Part shown: piece by piece, positions 36,646-45,941 of the stretch
Layout of the letters: every line of letters begins with the position of its first letter
Numbering within the stretch: position 1 is the first letter of the stretch
Source of the DNA: an uncultured Scytonema sp.
GTDB lineage: Bacteria > Cyanobacteriota > Cyanobacteriia > Cyanobacteriales > Nostocaceae
Length of the DNA stretch: 51,114 nt
Assembly: GCA_937873135.1 (NCBI GenBank)
Contig: CALMVQ010000169.1
Span: 1 to 51,114, forward strand
Direction: 5' to 3'
Notes under the pieces: generated by a model
Database searches by the model: none
The model's input: the letters and a program-made list of their open reading frames with translations, nothing else
Told to the model about the DNA's origin: nothing
Translations under genes and position numbers: made by a program

Positions 36646-37983
36646 CTAATTTTTTTTTACGAGCTGTCTTTCGATAGTCCTATGCTCGTGAAGATCGTCT
36701 GACGGTGGCGTTGTTTTGTCACCGGACAAGTACTCCTTCATGTACTCAACAACTTGAGCAAGTGTTCGCAGTTCTCCGAGCACTTCAGTATCCAGTTCAA
36801 TATTCGGAAATTCCTCTTGCATAGATGCGAATATCTGTACCTGCTTAATTGAATCAATACCCAGATCTGCTTCCAAGTCCATACTTAAATCCAGCATATC
36901 GGCGGGATACCCAGTTTTGTCGCTTACTACCTCCAACAATCGATTACTGAGTTTAGTAACATCAACAGAGGCTGTAGATGGAGGGGGGGTACTTGAGCCA
37001 TTGATAGAAAAAGTACTTTCTACAGGATGACTGATGTTTTCTGAGATGGTGGTAACAGGTTCTAAAGTAGGGTTAGTCTTAGGTGAAACTGTTGCAGGTG
37101 TACTGCTGGCTAATTGGCTAGCTGATACATCTGTAGACTTTTGCTCTTCTGGCTTCTTTGTCTGTATAGGATGACTAATGGATTCTGAGGTGATGATAAT
37201 TGACTTTAAGGTAGCCTTAGGTGAAACTGTTGCAGGTGCAGACATACTGCTAGCTGATGCATTTGTAGACTTTTGCTCTTCTGGCTTCGTAAAAGGAAGC
37301 ACTGTTTCAGTTTCGGAAATAGGATAATTGGGCACTCGGCGAGGCGAATCACCGTTTATCCCGTTGTACGAAGGGGAAACTTCAGGTAACTGTTCCGTTA
37401 CTGTAGGTGCAGCCAGAAGTATGGCTGATTGACTAGCTGATGCATCTATAGACTTTTGCTCTTCTAGCTTCGTATAAGGAGGAAGCGCGGTTTCAATTTT
37501 GGAAATAGGATAGTTAGCTACTCCGACCGTAGAAGAATCATCGAGCGAACTGGTTGTATTAGGTGTAAGCTCTTCTCCTCGGATTAAAGCCAATTGGCTT
37601 TGTAAGTAACCTTCGTGATTAGCATTATAGTTAAACTGATTGTTCTGCAAAAGCTGTACAATTTGCTCTAGATTTTGCATTGCCCTCGGATAAACAGAAG
37701 AATTTTGATATTGTGCAAGCAAAACCGCTTGATGTTCAACCACCTTTGACAGTAAATCGATATATTTACCCTGATTATGATGGAACTGCTGATGAACTGC
37801 GGTTAATAGATTTTGAGCTTGAATTCGATTCATAATTTCAGTTTGATTCTCTAAATTGTTGACTTGAGCGCATTTTTTTTCTACAGAACTGCTTTCTTCT
37901 TGTTCAAAAGAAATAGCGGCTGTTTCTCTTGTTGTATCCATGAGCTTTTCCTCGATTGTGCATCCATTTGGAGATGATAACAT
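36646..37983 (-). CDS. Acyl carrier protein with long Ser/Thr/Pro-rich linker
   Basis: 445 codons starting 3 bp after the KS-AT stop. The first 130 residues are mostly helical (coiled-coil-like, AQNLLTAVHQQFHHNQGKY). The middle (about 140-340) is low-complexity with repeated units of the type YPISETETVLP and KPEEQKSTDASAS. At the C-terminus is one ACP (about 350-425) with the PUFA-type phosphopantetheine motif DLGIDSIKQVQI. PUFA synthases usually carry several ACPs in tandem; here there is only one. The frame stops at VKKN because of the A9 run (36650-36658), beyond which the KR frame continues in the -1 register. It corresponds to the ACP section of PfaA/HglE. Confidence 0.9.
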   Translation of the reverse strand: MLSSPNGCTIEEKLMDTTRETAAISFEQEESSSVEKKCAQVNNLENQTEIMNRIQAQNLLTAVHQQFHHNQGKYIDLLSKVVEHQAVLLAQYQNSSVYPRAMQNLEQIVQLLQNNQFNYNANHEGYLQSQLALIRGEELTPNTTSSLDDSSTVGVANYPISKIETALPPYTKLEEQKSIDASASQSAILLAAPTVTEQLPEVSPSYNGINGDSPRRVPNYPISETETVLPFTKPEEQKSTNASASSMSAPATVSPKATLKSIIITSESISHPIQTKKPEEQKSTDVSASQLASSTPATVSPKTNPTLEPVTTISENISHPVESTFSINGSSTPPPSTASVDVTKLSNRLLEVVSDKTGYPADMLDLSMDLEADLGIDSIKQVQIFASMQEEFPNIELDTEVLGELRTLAQVVEYMKEYLSGDKTTPPSDDLHEHRTIERQLVKKN

Positions 37984-37985
37984 TA

Positions 37986-40256
37986 CTATTTAGATAGCGT
38001 TTTCTTTTGGATTAATGCATCTAATAGTGAAGAATCTCTTTGAAGAAGCGCTTTCTGTCTAAGTTCTTTCGTTTTCGGGTTTAAATAGATACTACCATCT
38101 ATCGTGATGGGTAAGCTTCTTTGAGGTTTGGCTTCTTCAGTGGGTTTTGGCATCTGATAAGGATCTATATTTTGGAGTTCAAGACCAGCCACTAAAAGCT
38201 GAACTATAGAGCGACGGAATTCGTATTCCGCACTTTTTGGCGAACGTGGATTAACAGCAACCGCTATGTGATCTCGTCCTTTGAAAGTATCGCTAACAAA
38301 GCTGGTTAATACGCTTTTAGGTCCAATTTCAATAAAAATAGAACCTCCTTGATGATAAATTGCTTCGAGTCCTTGTCTGAAGGCAACTGGGCTTAGCAAG
38401 TGATCTGCCAGTATGGTTTTGATTTTTTCTGGTTGGCCAGGATAAGGTTCTGCAGTTACGTTGGAATAAACAGGCACAGAAGACGCTTGGAAGTTGGTTT
38501 TAGCAATTTCCTTGGCAAGCGGTTCAGCAGCATATCTGACAAAATCAGTATGAAACGCATTGGCAACAGCAAGAGGAGCCGATTCAACACTCTCACGTTG
38601 AAAGATATGATGCAGCGCTTGTATCGATTTAATCGAGCCTGCTAAAACTATCTGGGAACTTGAATTGTAGTTTGTAATTTTAATATCAGCAAAATCAGCC
38701 ATGAAGCTCTTGATTTGCTCTTCATGGGTATAGACTGCCAACATTGAACCCGATTCCTGTCCAGAACAGTTTTCAGAACCCATAGCACGTCCTCTAGCTA
38801 TGCTAAGTCCATAAAAATCTTCATCACTAAGAGCCCCTGAGGCCCAAAGAGCGGTAAGCTCACCAAAACTATGACCGATGGTAAAATCAGGTTTAAACCC
38901 GGCTTTTTTAAGTATGTTGTAAATTCCCGCACTGATAGCACCAATAGCCGGTTGTGCATATTCAGTTTTCGTTAGCTCATTTTTTTGTTCTTTCCGCTTA
39001 TTTTCATTAAAAGTAGCAGGTGGATAAATAATATCAGATAAAATCCTCTGCTCATGTTTATACAAAAGTTGATTTGCCCGTGAGAGAGAGCTACGCATTT
39101 CAGGATAGTTGTTGGCGAGATCTGCCAACATGTTCACGTATTGTGAACCCTGGCCTGGGAATAAAGCTACAATCTTTCCTTTCAAATTCATGCCATGAGT
39201 GCGATAGTAGATACCCTTGGGATGCTGCCAGAAATTTTTGGCGTTATAGCGCAATGTAAATATTGCTTCTTGGAGGTATTCTATTGTTTGTTCCAAAGAC
39301 TCACTGACAAAACCAATTCTTGCCCAGTCAGTAGGAATATTTTTGTCCTTATAGTTGTTGAGATATTGATGATAAAAATTCCTACCTCCTTCCGATTTAA
39401 ACTTATGCAGCAACTCCTCACATATGTCGAACAAAGTATCGCGATCGGGTGCTTGCATGATTACGATATTGGGAACCTTGTGCATTCTATATTTGCCCTT
39501 ATGTTCCGGCTGATATTCTTCCACGACCATGTGAAAATTAGTGCCTCCAAACCCAAAAGAGCTAATGGCCGCGCAACGTTTCGACCCATCAACAGGTTGA
39601 ATCCAGGGTCTGGTTTCGGTATTTATATAAAAACTGGTGTTTTCAATATCAAATTGTGGGTTTGGTCGATTAACATTAATTGTCGGGGGCAAAATTTTAT
39701 GATGAAGCGCTAGTGTGGTTTTGATCAAAGAAGCAGCACCAGCAGCTATGCGGGTATGTCCCATTTGTGACTTTATACTACCTAAAGCCACAGAAGACTT
39801 GGGAACTTCGTATTCAGTAAATACCGAAGCAATACTCCTAAATTCACAAAGGTCTCCAGCAATTGTTCCCGTTCCATGTGCTTCAACTAACTGAATCTGT
39901 TTGGGGCTTATTCCAGTTCGCTCATAGGTCCTCTTTAAAGCTTTTACTTGCCCTTCAAATCTTGGAGCATAAATACTTTTGGCACGACCGTCACTAGAAG
40001 CGCCCATCCCTTTAATAACAGCATAAATTTTGTCTTGGTCTCTTTCTGCATCCTCTAAACGTTTCAGAACGACCATTCCTGTCCCATCACCAAGAACTAT
40101 GCCATCTGACGCTTCATCAAAAGGACGCGAACGACCTTCCTGGGAAAGTGCAGGAGTCTTGCTAAAACACAAGTAGGCTATGATCGTGCTATCTACGTTG
40201 ACTCCACCGGTTAATACTGCATCACAACTACCATCAGCTAGTTCTGCGATCGCCAT
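37986..40256 (-). CDS. PfaA-like KS (C-terminal half) and acyltransferase
   Basis: 756 codons that continue, in the same frame, the KS interrupted by a TAA at 40269. It contains the second half of the ketosynthase (VEAHGTGTIAGDLCEF with the catalytic His, and KSQMGHTRIAAGAA with the second His) and an acyltransferase (about 340-680: FPGQGSQY, IGHSFGELTA, NAFHTDF). The KS half would be non-functional alone. The AT could in principle fold if translated from an internal start. With the N-terminal piece this would be a 991-residue KS-AT. Downstream the ACP gene begins 3 bp after the stop, so the three proteins mirror a PfaA chain cut into pieces. Confidence 0.9.
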   Translation of the reverse strand: MAIAELADGSCDAVLTGGVNVDSTIIAYLCFSKTPALSQEGRSRPFDEASDGIVLGDGTGMVVLKRLEDAERDQDKIYAVIKGMGASSDGRAKSIYAPRFEGQVKALKRTYERTGISPKQIQLVEAHGTGTIAGDLCEFRSIASVFTEYEVPKSSVALGSIKSQMGHTRIAAGAASLIKTTLALHHKILPPTINVNRPNPQFDIENTSFYINTETRPWIQPVDGSKRCAAISSFGFGGTNFHMVVEEYQPEHKGKYRMHKVPNIVIMQAPDRDTLFDICEELLHKFKSEGGRNFYHQYLNNYKDKNIPTDWARIGFVSESLEQTIEYLQEAIFTLRYNAKNFWQHPKGIYYRTHGMNLKGKIVALFPGQGSQYVNMLADLANNYPEMRSSLSRANQLLYKHEQRILSDIIYPPATFNENKRKEQKNELTKTEYAQPAIGAISAGIYNILKKAGFKPDFTIGHSFGELTALWASGALSDEDFYGLSIARGRAMGSENCSGQESGSMLAVYTHEEQIKSFMADFADIKITNYNSSSQIVLAGSIKSIQALHHIFQRESVESAPLAVANAFHTDFVRYAAEPLAKEIAKTNFQASSVPVYSNVTAEPYPGQPEKIKTILADHLLSPVAFRQGLEAIYHQGGSIFIEIGPKSVLTSFVSDTFKGRDHIAVAVNPRSPKSAEYEFRRSIVQLLVAGLELQNIDPYQMPKPTEEAKPQRSLPITIDGSIYLNPKTKELRQKALLQRDSSLLDALIQKKTLSK

Positions 40257-40268
40257 CTTGAAAGCAGC

Positions 40269-40961
40269 TTAGCTGCTAGCGCAAGCTGCATCAACTGTAC
40301 AGTTTGTTCCTCCAAGATCGAAGTGGCTAGTAATCCGACCGGACACCACATTAGCTAATAAACCTGGAAAACTACTTTCTTGCCAGCCTGCATATAAATT
40401 TTTCAGTTTCTCCACGATGGCAGTAACTATTTCATCTGGAAAACAAAAATTTCTAATGACCTTTTCCCAGGAGGGAAAATCACTTCTAGTGGCAAGTTTA
40501 AATCCGGTAACGCCAGTACCTCCAACCCCAAGAATAACTCCTGTTCGATCACGCTTTGCAGCTGCGGACTCATCTCGCGTGTAGCCAGCATCCGCTAAAG
40601 CCTGCTTAGCTACCAGCAGTGCCATCATCTGTACCATACTGAGTGACTCCATTTGGAGCGGCGGGATGCCAAATTCTATAGTATCGAACTTTACCTCCGG
40701 AAGAAAAGCACCAGTTTTGCCATAAGTTTTATCTGGAGCTAAGGGATCAGGGTCGAAGTATTCATCCATCCTCCAGTACCCCTCATAATCTTTAGGGTCT
40801 TTATCAACTATTTCTCTAATGCAGTTTTTTCGGGATAAAATGTTGTCCCAAAGCTCTCCCACAGTTATTGCTTCTGGAAAAAGACTGCCCATTCCAACGA
40901 TAGCAATGGGAATAGGGTGACGCACACTACTATTACTATTATTTGTCTCGAGCGAATTCAC
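40269..40961 (-). pseudogene. PfaA-like KS, N-terminal half ending at an in-frame TAA after the active-site Cys
   Basis: 230 codons of a ketosynthase (PIAIVGMGSLFPEA start, KTYGKTGAFLPEV, GTNCTVDAACASS). The frame stops with TAA exactly where the conserved CASSL motif needs Leu, and the downstream frame continues in the same register (AAFKMAIAELADG). One base change, TTA to TAA, explains it. Without read-through or repair, this KS would be inactive. Sequencing error is possible. The gene lies about 220 bp after amidinotransferase 1. Confidence 0.9.
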
Positions 40962-41182
40962 TATTATTACCTCTCTAAAATATGCAATACCAACATAATG
41001 TACGGCATCATTTTGCCCTGAGGGGGCGACATCATCTCGCCTACCGGATTGGAAACGAATAATTTCTATGGTTGAGAGGGAAAATCAAAGCTTTGACATT
41101 CCCAAAATTTAACGCTTGATTTTCTCCGTACATGCTAGAGTGTGATCGTTGATCGCCCTCTCCGATTGACAGAGAATGGCGG

Positions 41183-42307
41183 TTAGGAATAGGATTGAAG
41201 TACGCCACGCCTGCGGATATCCAGCGTCGCACAATGGAAAGAACCTAAGAAAGGATAGTAATCTTCAAACGTGCATGCGATCGGTTTAAACCCCCAGTCC
41301 TTCAATGCTCTGATCATGGACTCCTGGGATTTTTCGACGATGACTCGCTCTTCGTCTAGACTGATGACGTTCATGTTTACCCACTGGCTGATCACTTCCG
41401 TTCCATACAGTGTTTTGGGGACTGAGTCAGGTTTAGGTGCGATCAAAACATCCCATGACTTAAAGAAAGCAGGAAGCTTTGCAGAATCTATGTTTACCGG
41501 ATTGATCATTACCTTCCCAGGCGCAAGGGGAATGAGTGTGGTGTCAATATGTAGTGCTTGCGGGGAGAGTGAGTCTACAACGTGAATTCGGTATTCGTCG
41601 CCTAGGTGGCGCTGCAACCACTCGATACCCAGCCTATTAGTGACATGGCTCTTCTGTCCAATAATATCGCGTCCGCAGCGCACGAAATCTGCTGCATCGA
41701 AGGTGGGCTCAAACTCGGCGATCACAAAGCGTATTTTCTCGCCGGGACCAGGAACTTTATAATTAGGGTCATACAGTGCATCCACCAGCTGAGGTTTGGG
41801 AGCAGAGGTCCACTTAGCCCCTCCCTGAAAGTACTCCTTGAGCAGGGAGCGATAAGCCCACGTCTCGAAATAACGGGTACGGTCAGCCATTGGAGCCTCG
41901 ATGATTTCATTCCCGATCACTATGAAGACGTCACGGGGATTAGCAGCACTGAAGCCATTGAGTACCTTCCAACTGGGTGTGGAGAAAGATGCACCATAGT
42001 TCATGGGATCAGGGCGACGTACTACAACCCCTTCAGATTCCAGAATATGGACAAATTCCTCAAGGTTTTTCTTAGCAGCAGCAATGTGCCCTTTAGGATA
42101 GGGAAATCGCTGCGTCTCCATAAGCTTGCTCAGCTCGTTCATTTTATCATCTTGATCAGGAGGCAGCGCAGCCCGATAGATAGTGTGCCAGGCTGGAACC
42201 ATTGCCCCATCGACAACACCAATGATAACTTCCTCAAGCAGATCCCATTCGTTGTAGGAACTTACGGGGCAAGTGTTAGCGGCTACAGTAAGTTTATTGG
42301 TTTGCAT
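41183..42307 (-). CDS. Amidinotransferase 1 (glycine amidinotransferase family, CyrA/SxtG-like)
   Basis: 374 codons, normal length for the family. The catalytic Asp is in PTFDAADFVRCGRDI, the His in LHIDTTLIPLAPGKV and the nucleophilic Cys in FHCATLDIRRRG (about Cys359). Related to, but clearly diverged from, amidinotransferase 2, with an extra segment near residues 60-80. It would make a guanidino compound from arginine plus an amine: glycine in cylindrospermopsin-type pathways (guanidinoacetate starter), or an amine on the polyketide. Being placed between the thioester reductase and the KS-AT, it may supply the starter unit. That is inference. Confidence 0.93.
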   Translation of the reverse strand: MQTNKLTVAANTCPVSSYNEWDLLEEVIIGVVDGAMVPAWHTIYRAALPPDQDDKMNELSKLMETQRFPYPKGHIAAAKKNLEEFVHILESEGVVVRRPDPMNYGASFSTPSWKVLNGFSAANPRDVFIVIGNEIIEAPMADRTRYFETWAYRSLLKEYFQGGAKWTSAPKPQLVDALYDPNYKVPGPGEKIRFVIAEFEPTFDAADFVRCGRDIIGQKSHVTNRLGIEWLQRHLGDEYRIHVVDSLSPQALHIDTTLIPLAPGKVMINPVNIDSAKLPAFFKSWDVLIAPKPDSVPKTLYGTEVISQWVNMNVISLDEERVIVEKSQESMIRALKDWGFKPIACTFEDYYPFLGSFHCATLDIRRRGVLQSYS

Positions 42308-42441
42308 CGGTTTTCTCTTTGGTAGGTAATTTTTAAGGTCTGTTATTCAACTATTCCGAAAAGAAATGTGAGGCTAAATTCTTTGAGACAATATGACTTC
42401 TTAGGATTAGCTCCCCTGTGTTGAACTTGAAGGGACTGCGT

Positions 42442-43647
42442 TTAATTCTTGATAATTGCAAAAGGATATTGTCGCTCGGGAGGAGCTATAAAGTTTTGTT
42501 TGATGCAGTATTCCAAGTATGTTGACATTAAATTAATGTCAATGGGGGAACATGAAATACCTGCTTTGGAAAGAAAGTCTCGTGCGATTGATGTATCAAT
42601 TTTAACTGCTGTATAAAGTACGACAGCATTCGGAGGTAAATCTGAACCTATTAGAAAACTTGTGAACAGCATTATGTTAGTAAAAGGAGAAGTATAAATT
42701 TTTTCTTCTCTTTCAACCGCATTATTTCTGAACAGCGCAACATATTCATCAAAGGGAATTATTTTTACTTTATAGCCAAAATCAACTAGCAAATTAACAA
42801 AATCATAATAGTATTTAACGTCTGGATTAACAATGTGAAATGTTTTACCATAAGCATCAGGATTAGATGCGAGGTAAAGAGAGGATTTTGCAGCATAATC
42901 TACCGGCGTTACGTAAAAATAGTCCTTGGAAAAATAAAAGAAGCCGGTTTCAACAATAGTTTTAATGATACTGTAGTATATCCCCTGAATAGTTGTACCT
43001 TTAAGCGGATAACAACCAGTTTTACTGTCACCGAACACATCACCAAGTCTCACGATTACCCATTTTAGTCCTCGTTTACCAGCCTGATGAATTAACTTTT
43101 CCGCTCTGATTTTGGTTAGCTCATAATTTTGATATTCAAAACTTTGTCCGACATCAAGATCGGTTTCTTGGAATACAAAACCAGACTGCAAAGTCTTATT
43201 ACCTACTACACTATAGGTAGATGTGTGTAGCAGTGGGATGCTACCAGCTAAACAAAATTCAATAACTTCGGCAGTACCTTGCAAATTGACTTTGGCTACT
43301 TTCTCATAGCCAGCTATCAAATTCACATTTGCGGCTAGGTGAAAAACTCGATCTATCTGCTGGACAAGTTGATAGTAATCTTGAGCTTTTAAACCAAACT
43401 TAGGTTGAGTAACATCCCCTATTACAGCAGTAACTCTTGATTCAAGCTGTGAATATAAAACACTCTCTGGATCGTATATTGCCAGTATATCTGCAATTCT
43501 TGTTTGGGCTTTTTGTTCATCATCTGCTCTCACTAAGCAATATACATTGGCTTCTGTATAAGCCAGAATTTCATATAAAAGTCTTCCTCCTACTACATTT
43601 GTTACACATGTTACAAAAATATTTTCAAAATCTGCCAATTCCATCAT
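42442..43647 (-). CDS. Thioester reductase (extended SDR, HglB/TR-like)
   Basis: 401 codons resembling the NAD(P)H-dependent reductase domains that release ACP-bound chains as aldehyde or alcohol (VYCLVRADDEQKAQTR, IGDVTQPKFGL, HLAANVNLIAGYEKVAKVNLQGT). The catalytic Tyr and Lys are present (NYELTKIRAEKL). The cofactor loop, usually TGATGFLG, reads TCVTNVVG, so two of its glycines are lost; cofactor binding may be weakened. Stand-alone TR genes occur in heterocyst glycolipid clusters (hglB) and in PUFA-type polyamine pathways such as zeamine. An aldehyde product would suit the neighbouring aminotransferase. Confidence 0.88.
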   Translation of the reverse strand: MMELADFENIFVTCVTNVVGGRLLYEILAYTEANVYCLVRADDEQKAQTRIADILAIYDPESVLYSQLESRVTAVIGDVTQPKFGLKAQDYYQLVQQIDRVFHLAANVNLIAGYEKVAKVNLQGTAEVIEFCLAGSIPLLHTSTYSVVGNKTLQSGFVFQETDLDVGQSFEYQNYELTKIRAEKLIHQAGKRGLKWVIVRLGDVFGDSKTGCYPLKGTTIQGIYYSIIKTIVETGFFYFSKDYFYVTPVDYAAKSSLYLASNPDAYGKTFHIVNPDVKYYYDFVNLLVDFGYKVKIIPFDEYVALFRNNAVEREEKIYTSPFTNIMLFTSFLIGSDLPPNAVVLYTAVKIDTSIARDFLSKAGISCSPIDINLMSTYLEYCIKQNFIAPPERQYPFAIIKN

Positions 43648-43652
43648 GTGAT

Positions 43653-44441
43653 TTAACTCAACTGTGTGATTTCAACTGTACCGATATTTAGTCCGCCATC
43701 CAAAGTGATTACTTCTCCATTCAGGTAATCAGTTTTACAAGTGGCGAGAAACATAACTAATTCAGCAACATCTTCAGCACTTCCACAACGACCAACAGGA
43801 ACCAAATCTAACAAAATCTTTTCTGCTGAAAAAGAATTGTGCTTTTCAGTATGTTCTAGCATTTGGGTTTTACAAACGCCTGGCGCTATAGCATTGACAC
43901 GCACACCAAAGGAACCTAGTTCTCTTGCCCAAGACTTAGAAGCGGCAATCATACCTGCCTTAGAAGCAGCGTAAGCAGAACCAAAAGCTGCTCCCCAAGT
44001 TCCTGCAAGTGAGGCAATATTAATGATACGTCCGTATCTTTTTCTAATCATGAACTTGGAGAAGATGCTAGTGGAATAATAAGAACCAAGCAAGTTAATA
44101 TCAATAATCTTCTTTACCGTATCATGATATTCCTGCAATAAAATAGGAGTACGTTCAAAAATGCCTGCATTGTTAACCAGAAGCACAATAGAATCGCCGA
44201 AAACCATGGCAATTTCCTCTGATGTTTTTTGGATGCTTTCAGAATTAGATACATCCATATAAAACAACCCTAGTTTTTCAGGAAACTCAACGTATTTTGG
44301 TAACTCTTTAAGTCTTTCTTCAACAATATCTGTTGCTGCAACACAAAACCCTTCTGCCAGCAGCTTCCGCACAATCTCACGTCCAAAGTCTCCTGCTGCT
44401 CCTGTTACAACTGCTATTTGTTGGTTATCATGCATTTGCAT
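43653..44441 (-). CDS. Short-chain dehydrogenase/reductase (FabG/HetN-like)
   Basis: 262 codons, classical SDR. Cofactor motif TGAAGDFGREI, NNAG (VNNAGIF), catalytic Ser in NIASLAG, and YxxxK in SAYAASKAGM. The C-terminus has LNGEVITLDGGL, typical of FabG-like ketoreductases. Its stop is 6 bp before the start of the thioester reductase gene. In hgl clusters a HetN-type SDR likewise sits near hglB. Likely reduces a keto group on an acyl-ACP or the released product. Intact. Confidence 0.92.
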   Translation of the reverse strand: MQMHDNQQIAVVTGAAGDFGREIVRKLLAEGFCVAATDIVEERLKELPKYVEFPEKLGLFYMDVSNSESIQKTSEEIAMVFGDSIVLLVNNAGIFERTPILLQEYHDTVKKIIDINLLGSYYSTSIFSKFMIRKRYGRIINIASLAGTWGAAFGSAYAASKAGMIAASKSWARELGSFGVRVNAIAPGVCKTQMLEHTEKHNSFSAEKILLDLVPVGRCGSAEDVAELVMFLATCKTDYLNGEVITLDGGLNIGTVEITQLS

Positions 44442-44566
44442 TTGAAGTTACTCCTAACTTGGCAAGACTGGGTATTGTGTCAATATTCAATTACTCACAA
44501 TCCAGACCAAGCTGGATTGTTCCATAAAACGTCTAATTTTGACTTAAAGCGTTGATAAATTAAAAC

Positions 44567-45875
44567 TTAAAACATTCCGCCAATTCTGTGGACTTCAGCC
44601 AATGCTTCACCGATCCTTTCTCTGAAAAAAATCACATCAGACTCATCCATGAGGAGGTTACTATAGAATCTAGAAATAGGAGAAAATTGAATCCCGTAAT
44701 CCTTACAAACACGGGTAGTCAGAATATCCCGAATTCTCGTAATTTCTTCGTAATCTCGAGCATAGTTAATTACTTCTGCCTGAGAATGAAAAAGTAACAC
44801 ACCGGGTACTCCCTGAACTACCATTGGCATGCCTACGCTTTTTGCTGCTTCTAAAAGAGCTTGACCGATCTGGATCAAAAGATTTTCCATTCTTTCGTAA
44901 CATGAGGGATCGTTTTCCAGCAACTCAATGGTTGCCAACACAGCAGCTAATCCAAGTGGATAACCGTTGAATGTTCCAGCGTGAATGACTTTCTGAGCTA
45001 CATAGAGTTGCATGATTTCCTTCTTGCCAACAATGGCTGACATCGGTAGAGATCCTCCAGCCATTGCTTTAGCAAAAACAGTAATATCAGGTGTAACGCC
45101 TACCAGAGATTGAGCTCCTCCCAGAGCTACTCTAAAGCCAGTAATCACTTCATCAAATATGAGTGTTACATGATGGCAAGTACAGAGTTCTCTGACTTTT
45201 TCCAAATACCCTGGTTGAGGTAATATGCCGCCTCCATTAATACAGATAGGCTCCATGATGACAGCGCCAATCTCGTCGCCACGTTCTTGCAATAGCTTTT
45301 CTAGGGCTATACTATCGTTCCACGGCAGCAGGAAAGATTGATCTTGCAAAATATTGGGAGCACGACCGTCAGTCCCTAGAAAATCTCCTTCATACTCAAC
45401 AGGGACAGGATGCTCAGCAGATTCTGGTCTACCTCCCATAATATTGTCTGCATTACCGTGATAATGTCCTTGGAATCGAACAAATTTGGGCTTACAGCTG
45501 TAGGCTCTAGCAAGCCTTAGAGCGTTTTGTACAGATTCAGTGCCACTCAGACCAAAACGTACCATTTCAGCACTAGGCACATGATGAATAATGCGCTCGC
45601 AAACAAGTTCTTCCAAATCGCATTGATCGACGGAAAGTACTTTATTCATGTACTGCATTAGCTTGGCATTGTATTCCTCGTTACCGTGTCCTACAATCAA
45701 AGCACCAAATTTACAAAAAAGATCCAGATGCTCATTACCGTCTAAATCCCACACCCTTGATCCAATTCCTTTATTAAAGGGTATTATGGTATCTTTTCCG
45801 GCATACTCCGCCAGGTAGATACTTCTTCACCTGCTGGGCTACCTGCTGAGATTGAGGAAATTTAAGTTTCGGCAT
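44567..45875 (-). pseudogene. Class III PLP aminotransferase (GSA-aminomutase-like), frameshifted near the start
   Basis: The main frame (45754-44567, 395 codons) has all catalytic elements: FGLSGTESVQNALRLAR, QGHYHGN, FDEVITGFR and the Schiff-base Lys in FAKAMAGG. The true start is an ATG at 45875, 8 bases after an AGGAG. It reads MPKLKFPQSQQVAQQVKKYLPGG and then loses the frame, ending at 45774. The missing piece (DTIIPFNKGIGSRVWDLDG) is found in the other frame, so one small indel near 45800 separates them. Relatives include the aminotransferase domains of PKS systems that aminate beta-keto or aldehyde groups. Probable role: place an amine on the chain for later amidination. Confidence 0.87.
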
Positions 45876-45941
45876 TGCAAGAACTCCTAATTATTTAGCT
45901 CTCTTTTCAAAAGAGACTTAGTGAGAAGAATGAATGAAAAA

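Noticed and set aside
41041-41232. 63-codon minus-strand frame between amidinotransferase 1 and the KS
   Set aside because: It overlaps the end of amidinotransferase 1, has no family features or clear ribosome site, and is most likely chance.
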